Source of the DNA: Yersinia canariae
GTDB taxonomy: Bacteria > Pseudomonadota > Gammaproteobacteria > Enterobacterales > Enterobacteriaceae
Assembly: GCF_009831415.1 (NCBI RefSeq)
Contig: NZ_CP043727.1
Span: 186,001 to 250,000, forward strand
Length of the DNA stretch: 64,000 nt
Direction: 5' to 3'
Below, piece after piece: positions 40,013 through 49,908 of the stretch. Below the pieces are notes generated by a model. That model worked only from the letters and a program-made list of their open reading frames with translations. It made no database searches and had not been told where the DNA came from. The number at the start of each line of letters is the position of its first letter. Positions within the stretch are counted from its first letter, which is position 1. Made by a program: the position numbers and the translations under genes.

Positions 40013-40483
40013 TTAGCCAACCAAATAGGTCGCAGTTGCACTGGCGATATGCATTTGGCTCTCATTATGCAGCTCAACTCTGGCAACAGAGACTTTGTTA
40101 CCACTTCGTAAAATACGGCTGCTGGCAATAAAATGCTCACCACGACCAGGACGCAAATAGTCGACTCGCAGGTCAATTGTCCCCATTTTCGCTAGCTTCA
40201 TTTGCAGTTGTTCTTGTATCAACGGCTCATGACGAACCAGACTGTTCCCGACACACACTAAACCTGCGGCAACATCTAGTACGGCAGCAATAACACCGCC
40301 GTGCAAAATCCGTTGCGCAATGTTACCCACCAGTTTGTCATTATTATCAAAGGTAATTTCGGCATAATCTTGCTCGAAACGAGTTAATTTTAATCCTAAT
40401 TCGCGGTTAAATGGCATGTGATAAACGAAGATCTCACCGATGAAGTTGCGGGCGCTCTCCAGAGTTAAAGGGGTAACAGGCAT
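40013..40483 (-). CDS. yigI: Acyl-CoA thioesterase YigI (hotdog fold)
   Basis: 156-residue hotdog-fold thioesterase of the PaaI-like group. The conserved segment [15 protein letters not shown] (about 60-74) includes the catalytic Asp on the hotdog helix, and [12 protein letters not shown] is the typical strand motif. E. coli YigI hydrolyses medium and long acyl-CoAs. It is transcribed toward rarD and away from pldA. Confidence 0.9.
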   Translation of the reverse strand: MPVTPLTLESARNFIGEIFVYHMPFNRELGLKLTRFEQDYAEITFDNNDKLVGNIAQRILHGGVIAAVLDVAAGLVCVGNSLVRHEPLIQEQLQMKLAKMGTIDLRVDYLRPGRGEHFIASSRILRSGNKVSVARVELHNESQMHIASATATYLVG

Positions 40484-40663
40484 TGTTTTTCTCTTAAAAG
40501 ATAATTTCTCATGTTATTAGTTTGTTTATTTTATGCTCCTATTTTGTTGTTTTCCAGTCGTTAAATCATAAATATAAACAACACTAATCTCAGATAACAT
40601 TTGTGTGTAGAATGAGCTGTTTTCATTACAAATAGAAATAATTCGTAAGGTGATGGGGGAATT

Positions 40664-41542
40664 ATGGGTAGATTTTGGCGGATTTTAATAGCTTTATTAC
40701 TGGTGCCGACATTGGCGCAGGCAGAAGAAGCTACGGTTGAGAAGATTCATGACGCACCGACGGTGCGCGGCAGTATTATCGCGGCGATGTTACAGGACCA
40801 CGATAACCCGTTTTTGCTTTATCCGTATGAAACGAACTATTTGCTATACACCTATACCAGTGACATCAATAAGAATGCGATAAGCTCTTATGATTGGGCT
40901 GAGAATGCCAAGAAAGACGAAGTTAAATTCCAACTCAGTTTAGGTTTCCCTATCTGGCGTGGTATTGCTGGTGATAACTCATTGCTGGGCGCTTCCTATA
41001 CTCAACGCTCTTGGTGGCAGGCATCTAATAGTGACGAATCTTCGCCGTTCCGTGAAACCAACTATGAACCTCAGATATTCCTGGCATGGGCGACAGATTA
41101 TGAATTGGCGGGCTGGACATTCCGTGAAGTCGAATTTGGTTATAACCATCAGTCTAATGGGAAAGCCGACCCCACGTCACGTAGCTGGGATCGCGTGTAT
41201 ACGCGTCTGATGGCGCAACGCGGCAATCTGGAAATTGATCTGAAACCTTGGTATCGCATTCCTGAAAGTGATGGCAAAGATGACAACCCGGATATCAACA
41301 AATACATGGGGTATTACCGTCTGAAAGTCGGTTATGCCTTGGGGGAAAGCGTGTTCAGTATTGATGGTCGTTATAACTGGAATACCGGTTACGGCGGCGC
41401 TGAAATGGGCTGGAGCTACCCAATTACCAAACATGTTCGTTTCTATACCCAAGTGTTTAGTGGCTATGGTGAGTCAATGATTGACTATAACTTTAGGCAA
41501 ACACGGGTGGGTATGGGTATCATGTTGAATGATGTCCTTTAA
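40664..41542 (+). CDS. pldA: Outer membrane phospholipase A (OMPLA)
   Basis: Outer-membrane beta-barrel lipase that clears phospholipids from the outer leaflet when asymmetry is lost. The 292-residue precursor has a cleavable signal peptide (about 1-20, LLLVPTLAQA). The catalytic His and Ser lie in EFGYNHQSNGK (about 158-168), and SWDRVYTRL contributes the Asn/Asp region of barrel strands. The mature protein dimerises with calcium. Confidence 0.97.
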   Translation: MGRFWRILIALLLVPTLAQAEEATVEKIHDAPTVRGSIIAAMLQDHDNPFLLYPYETNYLLYTYTSDINKNAISSYDWAENAKKDEVKFQLSLGFPIWRGIAGDNSLLGASYTQRSWWQASNSDESSPFRETNYEPQIFLAWATDYELAGWTFREVEFGYNHQSNGKADPTSRSWDRVYTRLMAQRGNLEIDLKPWYRIPESDGKDDNPDINKYMGYYRLKVGYALGESVFSIDGRYNWNTGYGGAEMGWSYPITKHVRFYTQVFSGYGESMIDYNFRQTRVGMGIMLNDVL

Positions 41543-41570
41543 CGTCATCCGGCGTTAGAAAAGTTTCAGA

Positions 41571-41594
41571 CACAGGCCGGTTAACCGGCCTGTG
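41571..41594 (+). other. Perfect palindrome between pldA and recQ
   Basis: CACAGGCCGGTTAACCGGCCTGTG is a perfect 24-bp palindrome that folds into a 10-bp GC-rich stem with a 4-base loop. No T-run follows (TAGATCTC), so it is at best part of a weak terminator between pldA and recQ. Confidence 0.6.
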
Positions 41595-41618
41595 TAGATC
41601 TCATAGTTGGGGAAAAGT

Positions 41619-43451
41619 GTGTCAACCGCAGCAGTGATAAATAGGGAGTTACTGGCAGAGCAAGTATTGCGAGATACTTTCGGCTACCAGCAATTCCGAC
41701 CAGGGCAACAAGAAATTATCAACGCCACCCTATCAGGGCAAGACTGTCTGGTAGTGATGCCAACCGGTGGTGGTAAATCCTTGTGTTATCAGATTCCGGC
41801 ACTGGTGACGGATGGCTTAACGCTGGTGGTTTCCCCCTTAATTTCTCTGATGAAAGATCAGGTTGACCAACTGCTGGCCTATGGCGTGGGCGCTGGGTGT
41901 TTAAACTCATCACAAACACGTGAACAGCAATTGGCGGTGATGGACGGTTGCCGCAGCGGTCAGATTAAACTGTTGTATATCGCGCCAGAACGGTTGGTCA
42001 TGGAGAGTTTTCTTGACCAATTGCACCAGTGGCGTCCTGCGTTATTGGCGGTGGATGAGGCGCACTGTATTTCCCAATGGGGCCATGATTTCCGCCCGGA
42101 ATATCGTGCTCTTGGTCAGCTAAAGCAACGTTTCCCCCATTTACCGGTAATTGCACTGACCGCCACGGCTGATGAAGCAACGCGTGGCGATATCGTGCGG
42201 TTACTCAATCTGGATCAGCCTTTAATTCAGGTCAGTAGCTTTGACCGCCCCAATATTCGCTACACTCTGGCAGAGAAATTCAAACCGCTTGATCAACTGT
42301 GGCGTTTTGTCCAAGACCAACGTGGTAAAAGTGGCATTATTTACTGCAATAGCCGGGCAAAAGTGGAAGACACCACCGCCCGTCTACAAAGCCGTGGCTT
42401 AAGTGTGGCGGCCTACCATGCTGGGTTGGACAATGAGCGTCGCGCGCAGGTACAAGAAGCATTTCAACGTGATGACTTGCAAGTCGTGGTCGCCACCGTG
42501 GCGTTCGGCATGGGGATTAACAAACCCAATGTCCGGTTTGTGGTGCATTTTGATATTCCGCGCACTATCGAATCTTACTATCAAGAAACCGGTCGTGCTG
42601 GGCGTGATGGTTTACCCGCCGAGGCGATATTGCTGTATGACCCGGCCGATATGGCGTGGCTGCGCCGCTGTTTGGAAGAAAAACCGGCGGGCGCACAGCA
42701 AGATATTGAGCGGCATAAACTTAATGCCATGGGGGCTTTTGCGGAAGCGCAAACTTGCCGCCGACTGGTGCTGCTGAACTATTTTGGTGAGGGTAAACAG
42801 CAGTCATGCGGTAACTGTGACATCTGTCTGGACCCGCCGAGGCGCTATGATGGGCTGGCGGATGCGCAAAAAGCGCTGTCGTGCGTGTATCGAGTTGGGC
42901 AACGGTTTGGCTTAGGGTATATCGTCGAGGTGCTGCGCGGGGCCAATAATCAGCGTATTCGTGAGTTTGGTCATGACAAGCTGTCGGTGTACGGCATTGG
43001 TCGCGAGCAAAGTCATGAGCACTGGGTCAGTGTCTTGCGCCAACTGATTCACCTTGGGTTGTTGAGCCAAAATATCGCAATGTTTTCTGCCTTACAGTTG
43101 ACCGAAGCCGCGCGCCCGGTGTTGCGTGCTGAATTGCCATTACAGTTGGCGGTGCCGCGTATTCAGAGTTTGAAAGTGCGTAGCAGTGCCAATCAAAAAT
43201 CCTATGGTGGCAATTACGATCGCAAGTTGTTTGCCAAATTGCGCAAGTTGCGCAAGTCTATTGCTGATGAGGGCAATATTCCGCCTTATGTGGTGTTTAA
43301 CGATGCCACTTTGCTGGAGATGGCTGAGCAAATGCCTATCACCGCCAGCGAACTGTTGAGTGTTAATGGCGTCGGGCAGCGTAAGCTGGAGCGCTTTGGC
43401 GCGCCGTTTATGGCGCTGATCCGCGACCACGTAGATAATAATGACGACTAA
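41619..43451 (+). CDS. recQ: ATP-dependent DNA helicase RecQ
   Basis: 3'-5' helicase of the RecF recombination pathway. From GTG 41619 ([11 protein letters not shown], after GGGGAAAA) it has 610 residues; a TTG at 41607 in the same frame is less likely. Motifs: Walker A PTGGGKS (about 49-55), [15 protein letters not shown] (about 144-158), GRAGRDG (about 326-332), zinc-binding Cys cluster (CRR...CGNCDIC, about 380-403), winged helix, and a C-terminal HRDC domain (about 525-605). All RecQ domains are complete. Confidence 0.97.
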   Translation: MSTAAVINRELLAEQVLRDTFGYQQFRPGQQEIINATLSGQDCLVVMPTGGGKSLCYQIPALVTDGLTLVVSPLISLMKDQVDQLLAYGVGAGCLNSSQTREQQLAVMDGCRSGQIKLLYIAPERLVMESFLDQLHQWRPALLAVDEAHCISQWGHDFRPEYRALGQLKQRFPHLPVIALTATADEATRGDIVRLLNLDQPLIQVSSFDRPNIRYTLAEKFKPLDQLWRFVQDQRGKSGIIYCNSRAKVEDTTARLQSRGLSVAAYHAGLDNERRAQVQEAFQRDDLQVVVATVAFGMGINKPNVRFVVHFDIPRTIESYYQETGRAGRDGLPAEAILLYDPADMAWLRRCLEEKPAGAQQDIERHKLNAMGAFAEAQTCRRLVLLNYFGEGKQQSCGNCDICLDPPRRYDGLADAQKALSCVYRVGQRFGLGYIVEVLRGANNQRIREFGHDKLSVYGIGREQSHEHWVSVLRQLIHLGLLSQNIAMFSALQLTEAARPVLRAELPLQLAVPRIQSLKVRSSANQKSYGGNYDRKLFAKLRKLRKSIADEGNIPPYVVFNDATLLEMAEQMPITASELLSVNGVGQRKLERFGAPFMALIRDHVDNNDD

Positions 43452-43483
43452 CAGGTCGCCTTCCTTGTAGAGAGAAATTCTTC

Positions 43484-44104
43484 ATGCTAATGCTGTTTCT
43501 GACTGTCGCGCTGGTGCATTTGGTCGCTTTGATGAGCCCAGGGCCTGATTTCTTTTTTGTCTCGCAAACTGCGGCCAGCCGTTCACGCCGCGAAGCGATG
43601 ATGGGGGTGGTCGGCATTTCGCTGGGGATTGTTATCTGGGCCGGTGTGGCATTGATGGGGCTAAATCTCATCTTGCAGAAAATGGCGTGGTTGCACGAAA
43701 TTATTATGGTCGGCGGTGGGTTATATCTGTGCTGGATGGGTTGGCAATTGCTGAAATCCGCCCGCGCCAAACAGGGGGCTTCAGAAAGTGAGGCACACGT
43801 TGCGCTTCCTGCTCGTGGCCGAACTTTCTTACGCGGCTTTCTGACTAATTTATCTAACCCCAAAGCAGTTATCTATTTCGGCAGCGTATTTTCACTGTTT
43901 GTTGGTGACAATGTCAGTGCTGGCGCGCGCTGGGGCTTGTTTGTCCTGATTGTGTCCGAAACGTTCGTGTGGTTCAGCATTGTGGCCTGTGTCTTCGCCT
44001 TGCCGGTGATGCGCCGTGGTTATCAGCGGCTATCCAAATGGATTGATGGCCTGGCTGGGGTGCTATTCGCCGGTTTTGGTATCCACCTGATATTGTCTCG
44101 CTAA
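43484..44104 (+). CDS. rhtC: Threonine efflux protein RhtC
   Basis: 206-residue LysE/RhtB-family exporter with about six membrane segments. The family signature SPGPDFFFV (about 18-26) and NLSNPKAVIYFGSVF (about 121-135) are present. The E. coli orthologue exports threonine. It is convergent with rhtB, the order found in E. coli. Confidence 0.93.
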   Translation: MLMLFLTVALVHLVALMSPGPDFFFVSQTAASRSRREAMMGVVGISLGIVIWAGVALMGLNLILQKMAWLHEIIMVGGGLYLCWMGWQLLKSARAKQGASESEAHVALPARGRTFLRGFLTNLSNPKAVIYFGSVFSLFVGDNVSAGARWGLFVLIVSETFVWFSIVACVFALPVMRRGYQRLSKWIDGLAGVLFAGFGIHLILSR

Positions 44105-44115
44105 CGAATTTATTC

Positions 44116-44141
44116 CCCAACCGGTGAGTTACCCGGTTGGG
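44116..44141. terminator. Hairpin between convergent rhtC and rhtB
   Basis: CCCAACCGG and CCGGTTGGG form a 9-bp stem in the 52-base gap between the two stop codons. The flanks have only short T or A runs (TTTATT, TTTTCTT), so it may be a weak bidirectional terminator. Confidence 0.6.
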
Positions 44142-44156
44142 AGATGACGAGTTTTC

Positions 44157-44777
44157 TTATACTTTTCGTGCGGTTGCCAGTAGCGCACCGACCAGCATGA
44201 ATAAGCCACCAAATATCCGGTTTAATAATTTCATTTGCTGCGGTGATTTAATCCAACCAGCAATTCGTGTAGCAAGTGTCGCGTAGCCAATCATCACGAT
44301 AATATCGACAATGACACTGGTGCTACCGAGAATCAGATATTGCGCCACCTGGGGCTGATGTGGCAGGACAAATTGTGGGAACAATGCGGCCAGGAAAACA
44401 ATACTTTTCGGATTAGTCAGGTTAACAAATACCGCGCGTTTAAACAGTTTTCGCCGTGGCATACTGTTCGCCAATGCATGCAGGTCTAGCGCACCGGCAG
44501 CTCGCCATTGTTGAATACCAAGCCAGATTAAGTAAGCCGCACCAAGCCATTTTAATATTTCAAATGCCAGTAGTGATTGTGAAATCAGTGCGCCCAGGCC
44601 CACGCCGACCAGCACAATATGCACGGCCAGCCCCAATTGTAACCCGCAGATAGAGGCAATCACTCCGCGCGTACCATGACTGATGGCGGTACTCATGGTG
44701 TTAATGGCACCGGAACCGGGGGACAAACTGAGGATAAGTGTCGTCAGCAGATAAGTTAACCACCAGTCGAAGGTCAT
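44157..44777 (-). CDS. rhtB: Homoserine/homoserine lactone efflux protein RhtB
   Basis: LysE-family exporter of about 206 residues starting [13 protein letters not shown], with [15 protein letters not shown] (about 18-32) and [19 protein letters not shown] (about 118-136) as signatures. The E. coli protein exports homoserine and its lactone. The ATG at 44777 follows GGGAACTTTGCCG; the TTG two codons upstream is less likely. Confidence 0.93.
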   Translation of the reverse strand: MTFDWWLTYLLTTLILSLSPGSGAINTMSTAISHGTRGVIASICGLQLGLAVHIVLVGVGLGALISQSLLAFEILKWLGAAYLIWLGIQQWRAAGALDLHALANSMPRRKLFKRAVFVNLTNPKSIVFLAALFPQFVLPHQPQVAQYLILGSTSVIVDIIVMIGYATLATRIAGWIKSPQQMKLLNRIFGGLFMLVGALLATARKV

Positions 44778-44964
44778 CGGCAAAGTTCCCTGAATACGTA
44801 AATTTATGCCACAATACTCTATTGCTAATAGTTGTGCTATGGCTCACAGAATACCGAGCAATTCAGGCCAAAAGCTGTAATCAGCGATGAGCTATAACGC
44901 CCTGATCTATAACGCATGATGCCTAAGATCATGATTTACAAACTCACGTTTATCGAGTCGAGCT

Positions 44965-45996
44965 ATGCCGTTAGATAATCATATGAATAACTGGTTGACC
45001 CGCGAAGAGCAGTTTGCTGCTTTTGTTAACGGCCCATTGTTAGATTTCTGGCAGCAGCGGGATGAAGATGAGTTTATGGGGGTCGATAATGTCCCTATTC
45101 GCTATGTCCGTTTTTGCGCACCACAACATACCCGTGTGGTGGTGGTCGTGCCTGGCCGCATTGAAAGTTACGTCAAATATCCTGAAGTAGCTTATGATCT
45201 CTTTCAGCAAGGCTATGATGTTATAGTGTTGGATCATCGTGGTCAGGGCCGATCTGGGCGAATGCTTGAGGATGGTAACCGCGGGCATGTGATCAAATTT
45301 GATGATTATATTGAGGATTTTGCGCAACTGGTGCAGCGCGAGATAACGGAGAGTCATTATGAGCACCGTTTTGCACTGGCCCATTCTATGGGCGGCGCGA
45401 TTCTGACGCGCTTTTTGGCAAGGGAGCCAAAAGTATTTGATGCCGTGGCGCTCTGTGCTCCTATGTTTGGTATCCATTTGCCCATGCCGGGTTGGTTGGC
45501 TCACCGGATTGTCGACTGGGCGGAAGGGCATCAAAAGCTGCGGGATTATTACGCGATAGGAACAGGTCAGTGGCGGCCATTGCCCTATCTGGTCAATATG
45601 CTGACTCACAGCCGCGAGCGTTATCGCCGCTATTTGCGCCAATATGCTGATACACCCGAAATCCGTGTGGGTGGGCCAACCTATCATTGGATTCGTGAAA
45701 GCCTGCTGGTGGGGGAGCAAATTATCGCCCAAGCAGACAAAATTACTACGCCGGTTCTGTTACTACAGGCCAGTGAGGATCGGGTGGTTCATAACCCGGC
45801 CCAAGATGCATTTTCTCAGGCAATGACTCTGGCGGGGCACCCTTGCGAAGGGGGGCAGCCTAAGTTAATTCAAGGCGCACGCCATGAGATCCTGTTCGAG
45901 CGGGACACCCTGCGTGCCGAGGCGTTAAGCGCCATATTGCGCTTTTTTGCGCAACATCAACCTTCTTTGCAACATAAAATATTGTCTGCAACATAA
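44965..45996 (+). CDS. pldB: Lysophospholipase L2
   Basis: 343-residue alpha/beta hydrolase of inner-membrane lysophospholipid breakdown. Nucleophile elbow AHSMGGA (Ser about 142) follows the oxyanion segment VVVPGRIESYVKY (about 62-74) and DHRGQGRSG (about 92-100); the catalytic His is probably in GARHEILFE (about 312-320). In E. coli pldB sits in the same rhtB-pldB-yigL order. The ATG at 44992 is an alternative in-frame start. Confidence 0.95.
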   Translation: MPLDNHMNNWLTREEQFAAFVNGPLLDFWQQRDEDEFMGVDNVPIRYVRFCAPQHTRVVVVVPGRIESYVKYPEVAYDLFQQGYDVIVLDHRGQGRSGRMLEDGNRGHVIKFDDYIEDFAQLVQREITESHYEHRFALAHSMGGAILTRFLAREPKVFDAVALCAPMFGIHLPMPGWLAHRIVDWAEGHQKLRDYYAIGTGQWRPLPYLVNMLTHSRERYRRYLRQYADTPEIRVGGPTYHWIRESLLVGEQIIAQADKITTPVLLLQASEDRVVHNPAQDAFSQAMTLAGHPCEGGQPKLIQGARHEILFERDTLRAEALSAILRFFAQHQPSLQHKILSAT

Positions 45997-46050
45997 AACA
46001 ACCAGTCGGCCGTTAAACCCCGACGCCACCAGAGGTTAGAACATACCGCT

Positions 46051-46860
46051 ATGTATCATGTTGTTGCTTCCGATTTAGACGGCACTCTGCTATCACCTGA
46101 CCATATTCTGACGCCTTATACCAAAGAGACACTTAAGTTGCTGACGCAGCGTGATGTGCACTTTGTGTTTGCGACTGGCCGCCACCATATTGACGTCGCG
46201 CAAATCCGTGACAACCTGGAAATCAGCGCTTTCATGATTACCTCCAACGGTGCGCGCGTACATAACACGGCTGGGGAGCTGATTTTTAGCCATAACCTCG
46301 ACGCGGATATTGCCCGTGATTTGTACAATATTGAACACCATAATACGGATATCTTGACCAACGTTTATCTGAATGATGAATGGTTCATGAACCGCGAAAG
46401 CCCAGAGCAGAAAGAGTTCTTCCGCGAATCAGTCTTTAACTATCAGGTATTTGAACCAGCGCTGCTGCCAACGGAAGGGGTGTGCAAGGTTTACTTTACT
46501 TGCGAAGATCATGACAAGTTATTGATTTTGGAAGAAGCCATCAATGCCCGTTGGGGCGATCGAGTGAATGTCAGCTTCTCTTTCCCAACCTGTCTGGAAG
46601 TGATGGGCGGCGGTGTTTCCAAAGGTCATGCGCTTGAGCAAGTGGCTAAAATCATTGGCTATTCTTTGAAAGAATGCATCGCGTTTGGCGACGGTATGAA
46701 TGATTTGGAAATGTTGTCTATGTCGGGTAAGGGCTGCATTATGCGCGATGCTCATCAGCGCCTAAAAGATATGTTGCCAAATCTGGAAGTGATTGGTTCT
46801 AATGCCGATGATGCAGTACCCCATTATCTGCGAAAGATGTTCTTAGGCACTGATAAGTAA
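46051..46860 (+). CDS. yigL: Sugar/pyridoxal phosphate phosphatase YigL
   Basis: 269-residue Cof-type HAD phosphatase. Motif I ASDLDGTLLSPDH (7-19), motif II TSNGARV (about 64-70), motif III Lys in GVSKGHAL (about 189-196), motif IV AFGDGMNDLEML (about 209-220). E. coli YigL acts on pyridoxal phosphate and sugar phosphates and in Salmonella is up-regulated by the small RNA SgrS during glucose-phosphate stress. It follows pldB by about 50 bases. Confidence 0.95.
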   Translation: MYHVVASDLDGTLLSPDHILTPYTKETLKLLTQRDVHFVFATGRHHIDVAQIRDNLEISAFMITSNGARVHNTAGELIFSHNLDADIARDLYNIEHHNTDILTNVYLNDEWFMNRESPEQKEFFRESVFNYQVFEPALLPTEGVCKVYFTCEDHDKLLILEEAINARWGDRVNVSFSFPTCLEVMGGGVSKGHALEQVAKIIGYSLKECIAFGDGMNDLEMLSMSGKGCIMRDAHQRLKDMLPNLEVIGSNADDAVPHYLRKMFLGTDK

Positions 46861-46876
46861 TTAATTTCTATCAGTA

Positions 46877-46918
46877 AAAAGTGGCGCACAGCAAAATAGT
46901 GCGCCACTTTGTTATTTT
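46877..46918. terminator. Terminator between yigL and glpQ
   Basis: AAAAGTGGCGCAC...GTGCGCCACTTTGTTATTTT, a long GC-rich stem with A-rich and T-rich flanks between the convergent genes; it can serve both. Confidence 0.9.
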
Positions 46919-46939
46919 AAGTTATCTCAGACCACTCAC

Positions 46940-48064
46940 TTACTGGTGTTGTTCCTGTTTTTGCAGGAACTGCACGCCTTTATCCGGGAAGTCGGTAAAT
47001 ACTCCGTCAACCCCAGCCTGATTGTAGATAATATCGAATAGCTGATTCACATCCGTGGCGTATTTCGGCAGCTTATCCGCACGGATGGTGTATGGATGCA
47101 CCATCATATTATTCGCGTGGGCATCTTTGACCATACCGGTCAGCTTGATGTTATCCGGTGTCGAGGTTTCTACAACCAGCATATGATAGTCAGGGCCGAT
47201 GCCGTCAGCATACTGTGCGACTTGCTTCATTGCGCCGGGTTTGAACATCCAGTCATAGCTGTAATTAACCCACTTACCATCAGGTTTCTGCTCGTAGGTT
47301 TCGTTCCAGTCGGTATAAGCCACCAGTTGGACCAGTTTCAGGTTCATACCCATCTTCGGTTCCAGCTCGTTCTTGATGCGTTTTAATTCATTGGCATCAA
47401 AGCATTGCAGATACACTTTGTCGGCTTTAGTGGTGTAACCGTACTGTTTTAATACTTCTAACACCTTGGTGGAAATGTCTTTCCCTTCCTGCTTATGGAA
47501 CCATGGCGCTTTGATTTCAGGATAGATTCCGATGTTTTTACCGGTCGAATGATTCAGCCCCTGAACAAATTCAATCTCTTCCTGGAAGGTGTGCACGCGG
47601 AAATCAGATTTACCCATTGGGAAACGGCCCGGATAGCTCTGCACTTTCTTACCATCTTTATCAATATCAAAGCCTTCGGTAAATTTCAGTGATTTGATTT
47701 CCGGTAAAGTGAAGTCAATGGCGTAATAGCGGCCATCTTTGCGGGCGCGATCGGGGAAGCGCTCGGCGACATCAGTCACGCGGTCCAGATAATGGTCGTG
47801 CAGAACCACTAACTCATTATCTTTGGTCATGACCAAATCTTGTTCAAGATAATCAGCACCTTGCGCGTAGGCCATAGCTTTGGCTGGCAGTGAGTGCTCA
47901 GGTAAATAGCCACTGGCACCACGGTGCGCGATAACCACTTTATCGGCTGAAGGTGTGGTGAGTACGGATTTATCTGTGGAAGGTGACTCTGCCGCGTATG
48001 CCATACCGGCGACTGATGATGCCAGAATCATGCTCGCTACCAGTGATTTTAGGTGGGTTTGCAT
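46940..48064 (-). CDS. glpQ: Periplasmic glycerophosphodiester phosphodiesterase GlpQ
   Basis: Hydrolyses glycerophosphodiesters in the periplasm to sn-glycerol-3-phosphate plus alcohol, supplying GlpT. From the ATG at 48064 (after AAAGGAGC) it is 374 residues with a signal peptide ending near AYAAE (about 22-26). GDPD motifs: HRGASGYLPEHS (about 46-57), the catalytic EQD in YLEQDLVMTKD (about 71-81) and HDHYLDRVTD. It follows glpT as in E. coli glpTQ, but with a hairpin between them. Confidence 0.96.
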   Translation of the reverse strand: MQTHLKSLVASMILASSVAGMAYAAESPSTDKSVLTTPSADKVVIAHRGASGYLPEHSLPAKAMAYAQGADYLEQDLVMTKDNELVVLHDHYLDRVTDVAERFPDRARKDGRYYAIDFTLPEIKSLKFTEGFDIDKDGKKVQSYPGRFPMGKSDFRVHTFQEEIEFVQGLNHSTGKNIGIYPEIKAPWFHKQEGKDISTKVLEVLKQYGYTTKADKVYLQCFDANELKRIKNELEPKMGMNLKLVQLVAYTDWNETYEQKPDGKWVNYSYDWMFKPGAMKQVAQYADGIGPDYHMLVVETSTPDNIKLTGMVKDAHANNMMVHPYTIRADKLPKYATDVNQLFDIIYNQAGVDGVFTDFPDKGVQFLQKQEQHQ

Positions 48065-48095
48065 TGATATTGCTCCTTTTATCAATTTCAGGGTA

Positions 48096-48142
48096 TGAAA
48101 AAGGCTGTGTCGCTATTAATCCATAGATAACGGCACAGCCTG
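48096..48142 (-). terminator. Intercistronic terminator-like hairpin glpT-glpQ
   Basis: On the minus strand AGGCTGTG...CACAGCCT followed by TTTTTC, with an interior loop of about 27 bases that has some extra pairing. It stands between glpT and glpQ in the direction of transcription, so it may reduce glpQ relative to glpT. Confidence 0.6.
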
Positions 48143-48175
48143 TTTTACTCTTCGTGCTTGAAGCTAGACGTTAGC

Positions 48176-49531
48176 TTATAAATCCTGCTTTCTTGCCATC
48201 TCTTCGTGGTGTTTTTTCTCACTGAACATCACGACAATCAATAACAGAACGGCCAAGATGCTACCGCCAATCATGACCATAAAGCCGCCGTCCCAACCGA
48301 AGTAGTCAACGGTGTAACCGACAATGGCACTGGCTGCGACCGAACCGCCCAGATAGCCGAACAAGCCCGTGAAGCCTGCTGCGGTACCCGCTGCTTTTTT
48401 CGGTGCTAATTCAAGGGCATGCAAGCCAATTAACATCACCGGGCCGTAAATCAGGAAGCCGATTGTGATCATACAGGCCATATCAATGCCAGGGTTACCA
48501 ACCGGGTTTAGCCAGTAAACAATGGTCGCGATAGTCACCAGAGTCATAAAGAACACCCCGGTCGCGCCACGGTTACCTTTAAACACTTTGTCGGACATCC
48601 AACCACACAGCAATGTCCCTGGAATACCAGCGTATTCATACAGGAAATAAGCCCATGAGGATTTATCCAGCGCGAAGTGTTTCACTTCTTTCAGATAGGT
48701 CGGTGACCAGTCGAGGATGCCGTAACGCAGCAAATAAACAAAGACGTTAGCAATTGCGATATACCATAACAGCTTGTTTGGTAACACATATTGCATGAAG
48801 ATTTGTTTCGCCGTCAGCTCTTCTTCCGCGGCGACTGTATAGTCATCTGGATAGTCGTTTTTGTATTCTTCAATTGGCGGTAAACCCACAGATTGCGGGG
48901 TGTCGCGCATCAAACCAAAGACAATCAATGCCACCAAAATAGCACCGAACGCGGGCATATATAACGCAGCTTTCCAGTCGTTAAACCACGCCATCCCCAG
49001 CAGGAACAGCAATGGCGGTAAACCCCCGCCGACGTTATGGGCGCAGTTCCAGATAGAAACAATCCCACCACGTTCTTTCTTCGACCACCAGTGCACCATA
49101 GTACGGCCACATGGCGGCCACCCCATGCCCTGGAACCAGCCGCATAAGAACAACAGCACAAACATCACGGCGATACTGGACGTTGCCCAAGGCACGAAGC
49201 CCATAAACAGCATCACGGCAGCGGAGAGAATCAAACCGGCAGAGAGGAACACTCGTGGGTTAGACCGGTCAGAAACCGAACCCATGATGAATTTGGAGAA
49301 ACCATAAGCAATAGAAATACCGGATAGTGCGAAGCCCAGATCCCCGCGTGAGAATCCTTGTTCGATCAAATACGGCATGGCCAAAGTAAAGTTTTTACGT
49401 ACCAAATAGTAGGCAGCGTAACCGAAGAAGATGCCCATGAAGATTTGCCAGCGTAAGCGGCGGTAAGTGGGGTCGACCTGGTCTGCGGGAAGCCGTGCCA
49501 CATGTGGCGCGGGCTTAAAAATACTCAACAT
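48176..49531 (-). CDS. glpT: Glycerol-3-phosphate:phosphate antiporter GlpT
   Basis: Major-facilitator transporter that exchanges external G3P for internal phosphate; also the route for fosfomycin. About 451 residues from ATG 49531 ([14 protein letters not shown], after GGAGGCACTC), with 12 membrane segments. Conserved: [15 protein letters not shown] (substrate-binding Arg, about 42-56), [20 protein letters not shown] (about 130-149) and the second-half Arg region [10 protein letters not shown] longer frame to 49603 is not supported by the family N-terminus. Confidence 0.97.
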   Translation of the reverse strand: MLSIFKPAPHVARLPADQVDPTYRRLRWQIFMGIFFGYAAYYLVRKNFTLAMPYLIEQGFSRGDLGFALSGISIAYGFSKFIMGSVSDRSNPRVFLSAGLILSAAVMLFMGFVPWATSSIAVMFVLLFLCGWFQGMGWPPCGRTMVHWWSKKERGGIVSIWNCAHNVGGGLPPLLFLLGMAWFNDWKAALYMPAFGAILVALIVFGLMRDTPQSVGLPPIEEYKNDYPDDYTVAAEEELTAKQIFMQYVLPNKLLWYIAIANVFVYLLRYGILDWSPTYLKEVKHFALDKSSWAYFLYEYAGIPGTLLCGWMSDKVFKGNRGATGVFFMTLVTIATIVYWLNPVGNPGIDMACMITIGFLIYGPVMLIGLHALELAPKKAAGTAAGFTGLFGYLGGSVAASAIVGYTVDYFGWDGGFMVMIGGSILAVLLLIVVMFSEKKHHEEMARKQDL

Positions 49532-49908
49532 GAGTGCCTCCGATGGCTTTTTGTTTTTTTGACTCCGGTATAGCCTGGTATCTACCCGGTGGTTAAACGG
49601 CAAAACTATTATCGTTTATGTTCCATAACGAACGCCATGCTAGATAAATTTGTAGAACTTATCTGTGAGTGATGGCGCATTTGTTACAGTTATATGAAAG
49701 TGGCGGCAATTTTGAGCGATTGGTTAACATTTTGAAACTGGTAATGACAAATTACCTGTGACTTTGATCACAATCATGGTTTTTAAACACCACTTCACTT
49801 TCGTTTTTCGTTCGTTTTTGTTCCTTATCAAACAATAACCATAAAGATTGTGGCTCAATAGACTCATAATTAGCCGCCGAGCGGCTGTCTGATAATGTGG
49901 GGTCTTTC
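49532..49908. promoter_or_regulatory. Divergent glpT-glpA control region
   Basis: 377 bases between the glpTQ and glpABC operons. A GlpR-like operator TATGTTCCATAACGAACGCC (49617-49636) matches 16 of 20 of the published consensus. A perfect CRP site TGTGA-CTTTGA-TCACA is at 49757-49772. TTCGTT words cluster at 49799-49820 (TTTCGTTTTTCGTTCGTTTT), possible further GlpR half-sites near glpA. Together they predict cAMP-CRP activation and G3P induction of both operons. Confidence 0.75.

Noticed and set aside
43408..43863. 151-codon minus-strand ORF across the recQ-rhtC junction
   Set aside because: Overlaps the end of recQ and most of rhtC on the other strand; both of those are well supported.
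45040..45732. 230-codon minus-strand ORF
   Set aside because: Antisense to the middle of pldB, whose catalytic motifs are intact; no start signal or homology recognised.
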